DNA of 64,000 bases from Drosophila pseudoobscura (Eukaryota; Arthropoda; Insecta; Diptera; Drosophilidae). Location: the NCBI RefSeq assembly GCF_009870125.1, contig NC_046683.1:17121001-17185000 (forward strand). The letters run 5' to 3'. Within the stretch, counting starts at the first letter, position 1. The number at the start of each line of letters is the position of its first letter. Both the position numbers and the translations under genes were made by a program. Below are positions 49,124 to 64,000 of this stretch, in pieces. The notes beneath the pieces were generated by a model. The model was not told the DNA's origin, ran no database searches, and saw only the letters and a list, made by a program, of their open reading frames with translations.

Positions 49124-50384
49124 TGATAGAAATAGTATCACAGGGTTCAATAAAGGTCCCCCGATTGCTCCCGTCCCCCAAGTGTAAATGTTTGCAAATT
49201 ATTTATATTCTTCTTAGAAGCTACAACCTTTTGTGTTGACTGATGGCAAGCAATTGATAATAACTTTGAAGCCAAGAACGGGCTTGATTGATACCACAGC
49301 AGGCCTCCTGCCCACGAATCATCAAGCTAATTGCGAATGCTGGAAACAAAATGATATATAGCGATTGGCAAAATAAAAAGTGCTTCAGATAGAAGAGAAC
49401 AGAATTTTTCGTTAAACACTCTACCATGATGTGTTGGGCATACAAAAAGTATTGCCGCGGTGCGCACAGCGTTCGGTTTTTTATCAGGACGCAACGCTAC
49501 AAGTGCCATGGTCATGGAAATTTATCTACCAAAGTCACATACATGATTTAGCTCTTTTAACAATTGCCAAAACTCAAACAAACTTAAATCATAATCATAA
49601 TTGATTTGAGCGAGTTTTTTTAGGGGAGCATTACAAAACCATTTACAAAAAGGACGTGGAGCGTGGAACTTCTATAGAATACATTTCACTGGACTCTAAG
49701 ATCTATGTTTAAGAGTAAATTAAAACTTCTAAAGTCGGGGACTTATTGAACCATGGGTTGGGAATAGGTATAAGATGTTTAATCTCCTGGTTTATACATT
49801 AAAGCTTTGTTATATTTTGTTAAAATTATACATAAGTTTAAACATATACAGTATAGTGTATTTATATATAGTAGAGGGGGGAGGGGGGCCGGGGAAGATT
49901 CAGAAGCAGCGTTCGGTGCGTTGGATTATTAGGTAATTATTTACAAATGTGTCTTCCGCCTGGGCGCTGGACGGGGCCTCCTCTCTCTCTCTCTCTCGCT
50001 GAAGTCCACTGAATGATGTGCCGTTCACAAATTGAGATTATTCTCTTCCCATTCAATTCTAAGCTACTGGTAGCTACTTTTCGTTTCTTATTTACGATGA
50101 TGATTTAAACTCAAGTATTTGTAGTGTATCATAATGTTATACTAAACGTAATAAAAGGTTTGCTGGACTGAACCAAAATAAGACCTAATTCACACACACA
50201 CGTGTGTACACAATCCTTTCTTCCTCGCGGGTAAACTTGTGTAGTATATTGCTAGAATTTCAGGGCGAAGATCCGGCGAGACCTTTGTGGGGGGAGAGGG
50301 AAACATGTGGGACGACTAAAGACTATGCATTGGAATATTTTTAAATAGATTGGATTGGTTGTATAGTGTGTGTTTTCTTATCGC
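49124..50384. other. Gr8a-CG12121 convergent intergenic region
   Basis: Both flanking genes end here. Contains the Gr8a AATAAA at 49149-49154, AT-rich sequence, a G-rich run near 49875-49895 and a CT repeat at about 49978-49998. No gene or RNA recognised. The ~75-codon ORFs here show no family features. Confidence 0.6.
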
Positions 50385-53155
<2,771 letters not shown>

Positions 53156-53251
53156 GGCACCTTTTGTGACTCTGTTCCCGAAGAGACAACAAATTAGAGT
53201 GCCTGCCTGCTTTGATTGAAAAGGTTGCAATTGATTGGTTTCGTTTGACAC

Positions 53252-54258
53252 CTATAACTTATAATTTTTCACACCTTTATCAAAATTTATTACGAATTTA
53301 TTTCGTTTTATTTGTGACGGACTTATTGATAAGATATACGGTCTGACTGAAATATACGTCACAAATTTACAAAATAAACCAAAAATATACTGACGAATTT
53401 TTTGACACCATTTTATAAGATTGACGGAATCGTTCCTACACGACTATCTCATCTGAATTGAATTGTTTATAAAACAAGGTTTAAACAAGAAATGTCAAGA
53501 CTCAAGTCAGATTATAGTTACTTATTGCGATTATTTTGTAAAGCACACAGAATTGTTCCCCGTTTAGGGACTCACACCTTGCATACTCTTATACTTTTTT
53601 TATAGTATTTCTGTAATATAAAATATGTAATGTAAAAAAATGTAATGTAAAATATTCAAAATTGTTTCCAAATGTCGCAAAGCGACATGCTGGCAACTGC
53701 ACATAGACCATACAATATCACCATTTATTTTTCTTACATTTTTCAACAAATTTAGATTTAATAGTCAAACCATTAGGATTTCGCTGCTAATCCCAAATTA
53801 GTATAAGAATATTAGCCTAGGACATAGCTCCAAATGGCATTTTATTGGTACATTGAACAAGAGGATGGGTCTATAACTAGTCGTAAAAAATACTGGAAAA
53901 TTTTATAAAATACTAGGAAAGGTATAGACACTTTCAAGGTGTGTGAGCTGGACATGGTGGCAAGAAAACAGAGTGAGTGCGAATATATCCATAAAATATA
54001 CGGTCTGACCCTCAGAAATATACCGTCTCATTTTCAAAAAATTTCACTGCACTGTTCCACGATCACACTCTTTGATTTACCGACCACGTACCGTGGGATG
54101 AAATTTATTTTTAAATTATTGAAATTGGAATAAATATGTGTTTTTAACTTAAAGTAATTACTTAGAGCTGCTCCGGTGCACGCTTCTGAATATAATCCAA
54201 CGTTCCCGTCGGAAGGCCCTCAGGTAGAACTGGGCCCGGTCCCTAACTGTCAAGATCA
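53252..54258. promoter_or_regulatory. CG12121 upstream / Ir8a downstream region with repeated ATATACGGTCTGAC motif
   Basis: AT-rich, no gene seen. ATATACGGTCTGAC occurs twice (53334-53347 and 53996-54009), each followed shortly by AAATATAC-type words, a pattern I associate with short intergenic spacers and promoters in Drosophila. The first lies about 180 bp upstream of the CG12121 start and is a candidate promoter. The Ir8a poly(A) signal (AATAAA, minus) is at 54104-54109. Confidence 0.5.
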
Positions 54259-57200
54259 TCATTCCATGTAACCCATTGGGTCATCAAGTGCTCCCAATTT
54301 TCGACGCGATTGTAGACCAAGCCGCGGCTTGAACTTGCCATCGCCCAGCGTTACCTTTGGCGGCATCTTTTTGCCCCGGAATGTGGCCACCTCAAAGGAG
54401 GGCGGCGGCGATACCTTGGCCGATCTGTGCTTGTCCAGTGGTATATGCCAGGCGGCCTTTTTCCTTGCTTCAGCTTCAGTGGCAGTGCCGCCTTCCTCTG
54501 CCGCCTCAATGGGTATCACCTGGGTGATGGTAGCCTCTAAGGTGTTCTTGCGCTTCTTAAAGTACACCACCTCCAGGCCGAGGGTGATCATGGCCAGGAC
54601 TAGGCCAAAGAGTGTGGCTATGAACACACCCCCCAGGCTCTCCAAGGTGATGCCCTCCTGGTCCTCGGAGATCGGACAATTGCGCAGATTCGATTGATTC
54701 CAGTACCTGGTCTTGAGCTCCTCGAAGAACCGATCCTTCTGCAGCTCCAGTATGGCATAGCTGAGCTCGTCGCCCAGATGGCTGCCCTGCTGGACGGCCA
54801 CCGCATATGGCTGTTCGGCAAACACCTCGCCCACCTCCGTCAGATTGCAGTTTCTGGTTATCTCGTACTTGATCTCCGCCGAGTCATGGATGAAGGCATA
54901 ATCGGCATTCTCATGAGCATCCACATTGTCGAACCCCTGTCGGGCGTCCTTCACCGGCAACGAACTGTTGATGGCCAGCAAAATGTGTCCGTACTGTTCC
55001 TTGATCGGATAATCCCAGATGCGGAACTTCTTAAAGTCCTTGGAGGCGTTCAGAGCCAGCTCCTTCCACATGCGGTACAGCGTATCCTCGGCAAACTTCA
55101 TATTGATAAAATACTGATGCGTATCCGATTCCATAACGACCGTGTAGTTGATGCGCGATTGGCGGGCCAGCTGCTCCAGCGACTGGACCGGCGTCTGCAT
55201 GCGCTCCACCGTAAGGAAGGCGGCCAGATTGGCCGTGAATGTGGCCAGCATGAGGACCACAAACAGCCAGTAGGCGGCCACCAACATCCGGCCGGAAATG
55301 GCCTTTGGCGCCTCGCCACCGCCCTGCGGCGTGAACGAGGTGAGGGCAAACCAGAAGCTCTCCCGCAGCGTAAACTCTCGACAGGCATACGGATAGGCGG
55401 CCCGGTTGTTCCTCGAGCTATATGGCGAGTACTTGTCCATGAACCAGATCATAAAGGCCGTGCCCACCAGGGCGGCCACAATGCTCAGCCACACCTCCAG
55501 CCGCAGGACGGTCATGAACTTGAACAGGGATGTCTTGCGCACTGGTTTGCGGATCACGATGGAAATGCCCGTCTGTTCGTAGTAGGGCGGCAGGAAATCG
55601 ATGACCTCCTCCCGTTCCGAGTACATCTTCAGGGCGGCAATGGCAATGTCGGTCTCGCCCCGCACCAGATCCCCCACCACCCCGTCCCATTCCTTTTCCT
55701 CGTTCATCTCGCCCATGTGCCCCGTCTGAGGGGCCACGATCTCGTACTCGAAGTTGAGCTTCTGCGAGAGCCGCTGGATAAAGTCAATGCAGTATCCCTC
55801 CCAGATGGGCTCTCCCTTGCGGTCGCGTAGCAGCTCGCCGGTTTTCTCGTTGCGCCGCAAGTAGCTCCAGGGCATGCTCTCGGCGGTGCCAATGCGAAAG
55901 AAACGACGCGCCGGACTGAGCGTTTCGTTCAGGAGACGCAGCGTACCACCGCCCAGGGTCGACCACATGGCCAGATCGGTCTTGGCCTCATGCTCGCTGG
56001 AATAGTAGCCAGCGGAGATGTTTACCGCAAAGGTGAGGGCCGGCAGGACGACTTCAGTGGGCTGACCCGCCTCCAATTCATCCGGATACCGATCCACGGG
56101 CGGAGCAAAGGTCAGAAAGTTGCTCCATTGCACCCAGTTCAGCCAGGAGCCGGCCTCTAGCTCGGGCTCCGCTGTAGCCAGCTCGGTCGAGGATGTGGCG
56201 GTTGTGGAGGAGGAGGAAGTGCCATTGCACTCCACGTAGATGGGCTGCGGCATCTCCGGACTCATCTGAGCGGCATTGATCAGACTCCGCAGCACATTCA
56301 GCAGCATGGCCCGCTGCATCTGCATCGAAGGATAGAGAGAGGAATGAAAAGGTGTTTAAAGAGGATCGAATCCTGGCGGGGCTGTGGCTGCTCTTACTGT
56401 GAATCCGCTGCCGCAGTAAAGATCCGGCATGGGCATGGACCTGCAGATAGCCCGGGCATTCAGGGTAAAACGATTGGCCAGCTCCGCCTGGCGCTTGTAT
56501 TTGAAGACCCGATCGCGGGTATCCAGAAAAACGAAGTGCCATTCGGTGGGTCGCTCAAATATGCCACCCTTTTGCGCCTATCACAAAACCAAGAGAGTGC
56601 AATCAATTCCGCAATACGTGCCCCGCCAGGACTCACCTTATCGAAGAGTCCATTCATGGCCGCACCGCGGGCAAACATCGCCACATAGTTGGGCGTCGGC
56701 CTCAAGTCTCGTATGCGCTGCACAAAATCCCCCCTGGGGTTGTCGCTCGCACTGGCATCGAGGATCAGCGTACGGAACGGATAACCAATGATCATCTGCT
56801 GCATGGCCTCCTCGGCATCCCTGGAATTTTGAAATACCATCGCCACATTATTGGCCCGCTTCTGGCGCATGAAGGCCCCAAGCATCTCCAGAAAGGGTCG
56901 CAGCATGCGCTCCATCCGCACATAGGCAATGCCCTGGGCACGCAGCAGATTGTAGCCCTCCGGCCAGTGGCTGTAGGTGAGATCTATGACAATGCTGGTG
57001 CCCTCGCTGGCTAAGATCTCACAGACTGAATCAGAGAAAAAATGGGAGATTTTTTCAAGTAGAAATCAAATTGGGCGAAAAATCTTTCTGGACTTACAGC
57101 GCTGCATATCCTTGCCGTCTTCGGAGCGGGTCAACGGCATGGAGACATCCGACACCTTGATGTCCAGACGCATGCCATCCAGCTCCTTGAGCACCACCAC

Positions 57201-57387
57201 CATATCCGCATCGAATTCTGCACGCTGCAAGGGCTCTATCCAAAAGGCTGTGGGCGAAAGCCAAAAAAAGAGACTCTCGAGTCTGCAGAGGAAAAACGTA
57301 TCTGCGGAACCCACTTATCTTGAGCAGCTCTTCGGCACTGGCCAGGGCGTGGCCGACAGTTAGGAGGAGGAGTACCAGCTGCACCAT
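54259..57387 (-). CDS. Ir8a: Ir8a, ionotropic olfactory co-receptor
   Basis: Five exons: 57315-57387, 57098-57247, 56637-57025, 56398-56568, 54259-56319; 947 aa. Signal peptide MVQLVLLLLTVGHALA, amino-terminal domain to about residue 390, ligand-binding lobe S1 from about 400 (FFRIGTAESMPWSY), membrane span M1 near 530-550, pore and M3 (SFTPQGGGEAPKAISGR, then TFTANLAAFL), S2 with NADYAFIHDSAEIKY, and M4 LGGVFIATLFGLVLAMITLG. SEREEVIDF keeps the Arg that binds glutamate in iGluRs, as expected for co-receptors Ir8a/Ir25a rather than tuning IRs. Ir8a partners acid-sensing IRs in coeloconic olfactory neurons. The pore region and C-terminal tail match the Ir8a sequence I remember almost word for word. 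Frame is intact. Confidence 0.93.
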
Positions 57388-58613
57388 GATGAACCGCTTG
57401 CCTTGAGTTCCGTTTCCAAATTGGCATTGTTAGGCGCTCTTCGACTTGTCCTGCTCGATGGCCTGTCCTGCCATAATTGTTGCAATTATAGATACATGTC
57501 GCATGCAATGCCCATCAAAACGGGGACTATGAATATTTAAGAACACCACAGAAATGGCTGTGACAGCCACAGCCCTCAAAGCACTCAAGATTGTGTTGCG
57601 GCTTGAAGTCGTTCCATATATAGACATTTTTGTAAACAAAATTGCTTGCACCATCAAAGGATTACAGATTGTTCCTTGAATTCGTTGCAAAAAATGCCAT
57701 CAAATATATTTTACATACATTTTTAAGGAGAAAGATTCGCATAGTGGGAAACAATAATTCTTTTATTTGATTTTAGTTTTTATAATATTTAAGATGTTCC
57801 CCAACACACACAACTGGGGCTGTGGAGGGCATCAGAACATTAAATACAATTCATTCCTATACATCATTTTTAATTTTTTACATTACGCGATTGGTTTGAA
57901 TTGGTTCGTAAATTCGCTAAAATAAAACCATAACATTTTTCTTCATCAATATTTGTTGGAATATTTCAGGACAGGTCCCACACACACACTCACACAGAGA
58001 CATCATTAACGAGTGTGCGTTCAATTAATTCGTATCGTATATTCGTAAAAAAAAAAACAAACTGTAATATTTAAATTGTTCCTTGTACTTAAAAATTAAA
58101 TCAACTTTCTATAGGTATTTAGATATCGATATAATAGGAGTAGTATATAATACATACATATGTGTATCGTAAATGAAACATTTGTTATTCAGGTGATGTG
58201 AGAATGTTGAGTGAATATCCGTCCCGTCTGCTCATTCCTTAGACCTTACAAACGAAAATAAATACTATACAAAACACTTCACTTCCAGCGAGACGGTTTC
58301 AATGCGTCTATCTTTAGTCTAGATAGGTCTATGGGTCATAGGTAGTAAGTATTCCACATATATGCAAGTCCACATATTGCTTTGATAAATTCATTAAACA
58401 AAAAAAACTAAAATAAAATAAAGAGGCCTTCAGTTAAATCCTTACAAATATATGATGCACTATATAAATCTACATGAATGCGAGTGAGAGGGGGCTATGA
58501 GAGCAGTAGAGGGGTGTGTGTAGTACTAATTGTACTGACTGTACATAGTTTCCGTATCTATTTGGGAAAAGCAGCTTTCCGGTTTCGTTTTCCAGCCACC
58601 CGCACAAGCCAAG
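57388..58613. other. Ir8a upstream region and probable mxc 3' UTR
   Basis: AT-rich. 57388-57700 should hold the Ir8a promoter. A minus-strand AATAAA at 57762-57767 may end the mxc transcript, which would give it an 850-nt 3' UTR. CA-rich run near 57980-58000. No gene recognised. Confidence 0.45.
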
Positions 58614-61600
58614 TCAAGTGCCATGCAAATGGGAGAGTATGGACTCGATATCTTCAATTTCCATGGCTTCATTTACTTGATCTTGCTGCTGATCTGCGTT
58701 GCGTCTGTTTTCGCTCATCTTGTGGCCACACGTAGTGCTGCTTGAATGAGAGAGAGAGATGGCAGTTTAATGGACAGATTTCAGAGAGATTCCTGAGAGA
58801 GATTCACTCACATGGCCGCCACTTCCAGATCATTCTCATCCTGCTGCTGCATCGGATCACTGCGAGACATTAGCTTGTTCGCCACTGGCGTGGATGTGGC
58901 CATTGGCTGGACACTGACTCCAGCTCCAGCTCCAGCTCCAGGTCCCGCTGCAGTAGCAGTAGCAGTACCACTGCTGCTGGTCAGGCGGCGTATCCGCTTC
59001 TTGGGTATGTTCCTGATCGAGCTACTCGGTTGCCTGCTGATGCCCAGCACATTAGGACTGCCCATGCTCATCGTGTGTATTTGATTGTCCTCCATCATGA
59101 CGCGCATGTGATAGTTCTTGAAGTAACTAGTCGAACGCCGCCTTAGCTTTGGGCTCTTATGCCTGGGCCCCGCATCCGCATAGACAAAGCTATACGTGTT
59201 CTTCTCGTGGCTTCTGCTCAGGCAAAGATCCAGCTCGTAGTCCAGGTCGTCCTCCTCTTCGGGTGTGGCTATCTTCAGCTGCAGCTGCAACTCTGGCGAT
59301 GGCTGCGTGGTCTGTGCCTCGGCCACCATCGGCAGTGTGGGACCTGCAGTGGCAGCAGTAGCTGTATCATCTGGCCGCTTCTTGGACACCAACGACGACG
59401 ACGACGACTGTTTCTTTTTGCTGGCCGCTTTGCCGTTTGATTTTTTTGGCTTCGTTTGCTCCTCATTTTCCGTCTCTTTAGGCTCGCCGTCCTCCGGAGC
59501 GGGAGCTGCTTGAAAAAATTAATATAATGATTATCCAAAGAGATTATCCCTTCGTTCTGATCCCACTTACTTTTGTTGTCTATCAAACGCGATGAACGTC
59601 GCGTGGTGGTCTTGGCCTGATCTGCATTTGGCTGCGGCTTCCTGGGACGTCCACGTTTCTGTGGCGCTGGCTGTGCGGCAATCTCCTGCGTTTTCCGTGC
59701 CACCTTCACCCCCATTTTGGTCATTTGGTGGCTGACTACCATCTCTAGGGCTGGGGCTGGAGCTGGAGCTGAGACTGGGGCTGGGGCTGGGCCTGCTGTG
59801 GCTGATGCTGCTAATGCTACCGCTGCTACTGCTCCCGGCTCTTGCTTCTTGGCGGAGAGATTCAGGGCGTATAGCAGGGGATCCAGAGTCCGTTCAGGCA
59901 GTGACTGTGTGGGTATGGGATCGTGTGTTGATGTTGGGAGATCGTGTGCAGGGGCTGCTCCTGCTGCCTTCTTCTTTGTGGCTATGTTCTTGGGCTTTTT
60001 TTGTATGGGCGGATTCGACTGTTGGGCCGTCTCCCGCATGGCTGCTAGCTTCTTGGGCTTCGGCTTCTTTGGCGCTGCTTTGGCTGGAGGATTCAGCTTG
60101 ACCTTGGCCACAACGCGCTCCCGCTTCGCGTGCAACAACTGGTGCATTTGGTCGCTCATCTTGGAAGACGACGAGGGCTGCTCCAACCCCGGCATCTGCT
60201 GCAGCTGCTGCTGCTGCAACTGCATGCGCTGGTTCAGCTTCTCTGCGGAGCGTGGCGGCAGTGTCAATTTGATGGTCATCGCTGGAAGATGTGGAGGAGT
60301 TGGACTAACTGCAGCACCGAACGGTATGAGAGCTGGGGGTCCCTGACGCTCACCAGGCGGCGCTAGGATCTGCGAAAGTGGCGGGCATCCTCCTCTAGAG
60401 GACTCCTTGCTGGGCGTCAGCCAATTCCTAATGGGATACCGCACCTCCCCATCCTGGCTGACCAACTGCCCCGGCTGGCAATCGATGGCCAGGGGCTGGG
60501 CCACCGCTGCCGCCTTCAGCCACTCCTCATCCTCGGTGCTACTGATGTTCGAGAGATTGTCCAGGCTGATTCGCACTGTCTTCTGGCTGTCTCCCACTCC
60601 GTTTTCCCGCTGCTGGCTGCTCCTGCTCCCCTGCGCCGAGGATGACGCGGAGGAGGAGGAGGAGGAGGAAGAAGAGCTGCTGGAGGAACTGGAACTAGAG
60701 GTAGAGCTCGACGAGGAGCTGGCCGTCGATGAACTTGAGTTGCTGCATGCCTCCTCTACCACGGATTCGGGCAGGCCAGGCATCAGTTTATAATGCGGCG
60801 GAGCCGCCTCCACTTGCTGTTCAAGGGCCAGGGCCAAGGCGGTAGCCTCCTCGATGCTGTCGACCGCATCGCTTCCAAAAGAGCGCACACGTCGCAGGAC
60901 ATTGGGTTCCATGATCAGACGCTCGGTGCAAATCTCCACGAAATCGAGGACTGCAGCTTCATTCGGATCCAGCTGTTCGTGGACTCCCTTGGGTGCTGTT
61001 TCTGCTGCAGCTACTGCTGGTTCCGTTTGTTGTTGTGGTTCTGGCTGCTGCTGCTGCTGATGCCGCTGCTGCTTTGTTCCCTCCCAATCCTCGCCCTGAT
61101 GGATGGCGCACTGCGCATTCGCATCCGTATGCTCGGCCTCGTCCGGCCGATAGTAGCTGCTGCCTGATGAGTAATCCGTTTTGGCGGCACTGCCCAGCGG
61201 TGTGCCCGACCTGTGGCCAAATGGGGTCAGACGGAAACCCGGCGTAATGGCACTCATCTGTGGCGTGTCCATGATGCTCTTTGTGTCCGAACCAAACAGA
61301 AACGAGCTGGTCGGCAGCTTCCCATAGGGCGTGTCCAGCGGTAGGATCGCCATACCACCAGGCGTGGGCGGCACACCCATGGGCCCACCATGAACGGGCC
61401 CAATGCTGCTCAGAGATCCAATGGGCGGCTGCTTGAAGGGCGTATCCAGTAGCATGGCCATGTTGGCGGCTATATCATCCATGTCGTGGCTGAGGATGAA
61501 CGGTTCTGAATTTGCGGATGGCAGCGGTCCGGCGTCCGGTTCTGGTGCAGGCTCTTTCTCCACTACGGGAGCTGGTGTTTCTGGAGCTTCTGCTGTGGCG

Positions 61601-64000
61601 GCTGCTGCAACTGGCTTCTTAATTTTCTTGGTCTTCGACTTGGGTTTTGGCTTTTGGGGCGTCGGGATCTTAATGCTAACGCCAACGGTGCCGCCGCCCG
61701 CTTCTTGCTGCTGCTTTTTGGCTTTGGCGGACTTGCCTTTGGGCTCCGGCTTGGCCTTGACCTCTGGCTTGGGCCTGGCCGTGGCCTCTGGCTTGGCCTT
61801 GGGCTTGGGCTCCTTTTTCTTTTTGGCGGTGGGCGTCACCTTTCGACGGGGGCGTGTTTGCTTTACAGTGGGGGTTGGTGCTTCATCCTGTTGCCTGGCA
61901 TTGATCTCGCGCAGACGATTCTCCAGATCGCTGCTGGACCCAATCAACTGGCGATTCCAGGCAGCCAGCATTTCCTGCCCCGCATCGGGATCCCTTTGGC
62001 TGGTGGATGAGGAGGTCATATCTGGAGGCTGATTCTGTTGGTTCTCTTTACTGGCCTCGGCACTATCATTGGGATCCAAGGAGCTGGCCGACGCCTCCTC
62101 CTCGCTTTCGTTTGGGGCCACTGCCGTTGGTTCCGCCTCCAGTGCGGGTGCCTGAGCAATGATCCTCTTGCAGGCATTCACCGCCGCCTGACGCTTCTGC
62201 TTGCGCTTGGGCGTCACAGCGGCCATGGCAGGAGCTGCCGCGGCTGCTGCTGCTTCCGCTGCTTCTGCTGCTTTTTTCTTTGATTTCTTGGCCGATGAGG
62301 CCTTGATCACCGTCTGATTGCTGCACTCTTCCATCGCAAACAGCGGCGGGACACCGTGTCCGGTGTCATTGGCACTCAAATCCGAAACGGAAACGGGCGC
62401 CAGCGCGGATCCTGCTGGTATGATCTCCACATTATTGATGACGGGCTTCTCGTTGGCCCTGCCAGCGGCAGTGGCAGTGGCAGTGGCAGTGGCTGCGGCT
62501 GCGGCTACTCCAAGCCTGCGTGTGGACAGCGGTGTGGTGTTGGCATTCGGTAGCATTCCGGACGGCACTTTCGGCGAGAATGTCAGTGTACGCACGTGGG
62601 AGGTGCGCTTGCGGGGCGTTGAGAGACTGCGATAGGCCTTCACATTGATGATGCCCGATGTGGAGGGTGTCGCCCGTTCGATGACCATCCGCGAGGAGTC
62701 CAGCGAAGCGGGTGGAAGTGCAGCTTGCCCTGCCAGAGGCTCCTGCTGCTGCTGCTGCTGCTGCTCCTCCTGCTGCTTGGGCTTTTCTTCTGCTAGTGCT
62801 GTTGTTGCCTGCTTCTCTTCCTCCACTGCATCAGCCTGCAGCACGACACCCGCCGCATCCGCCGCCGCCGTTTCATCGATAAGCTGGGAGGGTGGCATCA
62901 ACGGTGGCTGCTTCTGGGCACTGTTGATGATTATCGAATTGGGCGGCAGCTGGTCGGCTGTAAAGGTAATGGGCTCTGGCAGCGAGATCTCTATGTGAGA
63001 GTCCTCTGCATTGGCGAAGGCATCCGGGCCCAGCTGCTGGGCCACCCACTCGTTGTTCACCAGAAACGGCAGATGGGAGAGCATGCCTCCATTCGAGTAG
63101 AACATGGGAAAGGTCAGTTGTCCAGTGGTGGCATCCACGCACACCTGACCCGCGGCGGCAGCCTCTGCCTCTGTCAGCATGGCCCCAGGATCGAAGTTCA
63201 GGCTAAGGTTCTCACTGGTAAAGCTCACATTGGTGGAGGCGGCGCTGCCGGTGGGATCTGCTGCTCTGACCAGCTTCTGGACACTCTCATTCGAATTGAA
63301 CACAATCAGCTTGGAGATGGAAAAGTTGGGATCATCACATGAATTAGCCGCCACCGCTGTGCGTATGATCAGCGGTGTTTGTGGTGGTTCCGGGTCATTG
63401 GCAGGCTCAATCACTTCCTCTGCTTCTGGCTGTGCCTGTGCCACTAATTGTACTGGAGGAGAAGCGGCTGCCGTTTTTGTTGCTGCTGCTACTGCTTCTT
63501 CTTCTATGGGTTGGCCTTCCATGGTGTCTGGTTCGTCGGCACCCACCACCTCTTGGATGATACGATCGAATGAGGGATCCTTCTCGGTGGCCTCCAGTAT
63601 GTTACGCACCAGGCCGTCCAGAATAGCATCACAGCTTACTGTGGGATTGTTAATGGTCACCGTCTGTAGGGCCACATTGATGTTCTTGACCAAAGTCTCA
63701 CGGAAATCGGGATTATTAATAATGGCCGTCGTTAGCTCCTGTGCGGGAAGGAAGAGAGGGAGAGGGGGATTACAATTCGATTTGATCCCGATTGGATATG
63801 AATTGTTCTCACTCACTGGCATTGTTTGCGGGGTAAGCATTAGCTCCGGCTCGGCCTCGTCGTTGTTTTGACGTGGCGTGGAATTGTTGCGCGGCTCTGG
63901 CGGCATCTCCTCTTCTCCTATATCCTCGCTAGCCAAGGTGCTCTCCGCATCTGACTCCTCCTCATCCTCATCCTGATCGTCGGCTTCGACTTCGTCATCG
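58614..64000 (-). CDS. mxc: mxc (multi sex combs), histone locus body scaffold; N-terminus off window
   Basis: Visible exons: 63817-64000 (continues beyond the edge), 59571-63738, 58812-59508, 58614-58737 (or to 58740); about 1724 codons of a protein of roughly 1840 in melanogaster. The visible start is an acidic Asp/Glu run; the N-terminal LisH region expected for Mxc/NPAT would lie beyond 64000. Long disordered Ala/Pro/Ser/Gln-rich body with a poly-Ser tract (about 60640-60735), basic Lys/Pro stretches, and an AT-hook RGRPRKP near 59640-59665. Mxc is the NPAT homologue that nucleates the histone locus body and drives histone gene expression. The call rests on synteny, composition and size; I do not see a diagnostic catalytic domain. 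Two acceptors are NAGNAG type (59508-59511 and 58737-58740). Confidence 0.75.
60620..60740 (-). repeat. mxc: Poly-serine tract in mxc
   Basis: About 40 residues almost entirely Ser with a few Thr/Ala, encoded by TCC/AGC/AGT mixtures (GGA-rich and CTC-rich on the plus strand). Low-complexity tract likely variable in length. Confidence 0.8.

Noticed and set aside
59717-60346. Plus-strand 209-codon ORFs opposite mxc
   Set aside because: Shadows of Ala/Pro/Ser-rich mxc coding sequence.

Overview
The window is nuclear DNA from a Drosophila species. Its single-copy right half carries, in order, recognisable orthologues of D. melanogaster tan (t), CG15370, Gr8a, CG12121, Ir8a and mxc, which I place from memory around cytological 8D of the X (Muller element A). 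Divergence from remembered melanogaster proteins, a LOA-clade LINE and a DINE-1/SGM-like insertion suggest the obscura group. That last step is inference.

Left part (1-41205): a tandem segmental amplification that runs off the left edge. Each unit carries (i) a 133-codon plus-strand gene, here called 'Cbp80-like' because it resembles the N-terminal MIF4G part of the nuclear cap-binding protein CBP80, and (ii) the 3' exons of tan on the minus strand, tail-to-tail with it. There are six Cbp80-like copies (starting 1309, 6652, 9580, 14710, 25419, 36452) and seven tan copies. All six Cbp80-like copies encode the same protein; I saw one silent difference. Only the rightmost tan is complete: 8 exons, 387 aa, with the Gly-Cys autocleavage site at Cys122. 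The other six lack exons 1-2, and some lack more.

Three unit architectures exist: about 10.7-11.0 kb (tan exons 3-8 plus a full-length LINE), about 5.1-5.3 kb (a deletion fuses tan intron 3 to the middle of the LINE, and exon 7 is lost), and about 2.9 kb (tan intron 3 fused directly to the Cbp80-like upstream flank). The last two form an 8.27-kb higher-order repeat. The LINE inserted once, beside the Cbp80-like gene, with a 13-bp target duplication, and was then amplified as part of the unit. One LINE copy later received a nested 594-bp element.

Right part (41206-64000): tan exons 2 and 1, a long probable promoter region, CG15370 (secreted His/Pro-rich protein), the interval that in melanogaster holds the tan male-specific enhancer, Gr8a (gustatory receptor), CG12121 (GPR107/108-type 7TM protein, minus), Ir8a (olfactory ionotropic co-receptor, minus) and mxc (histone-locus-body scaffold, minus, N-terminus off the right edge). 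These genes look intact.

Most novel: X-linked amplification of a small, perfectly maintained RNA cap-binding-like gene, dragging along dead tan fragments in antisense orientation. It could be an ampliconic germline or drive-related system, or a source of antisense RNA to tan. Both are hypotheses.
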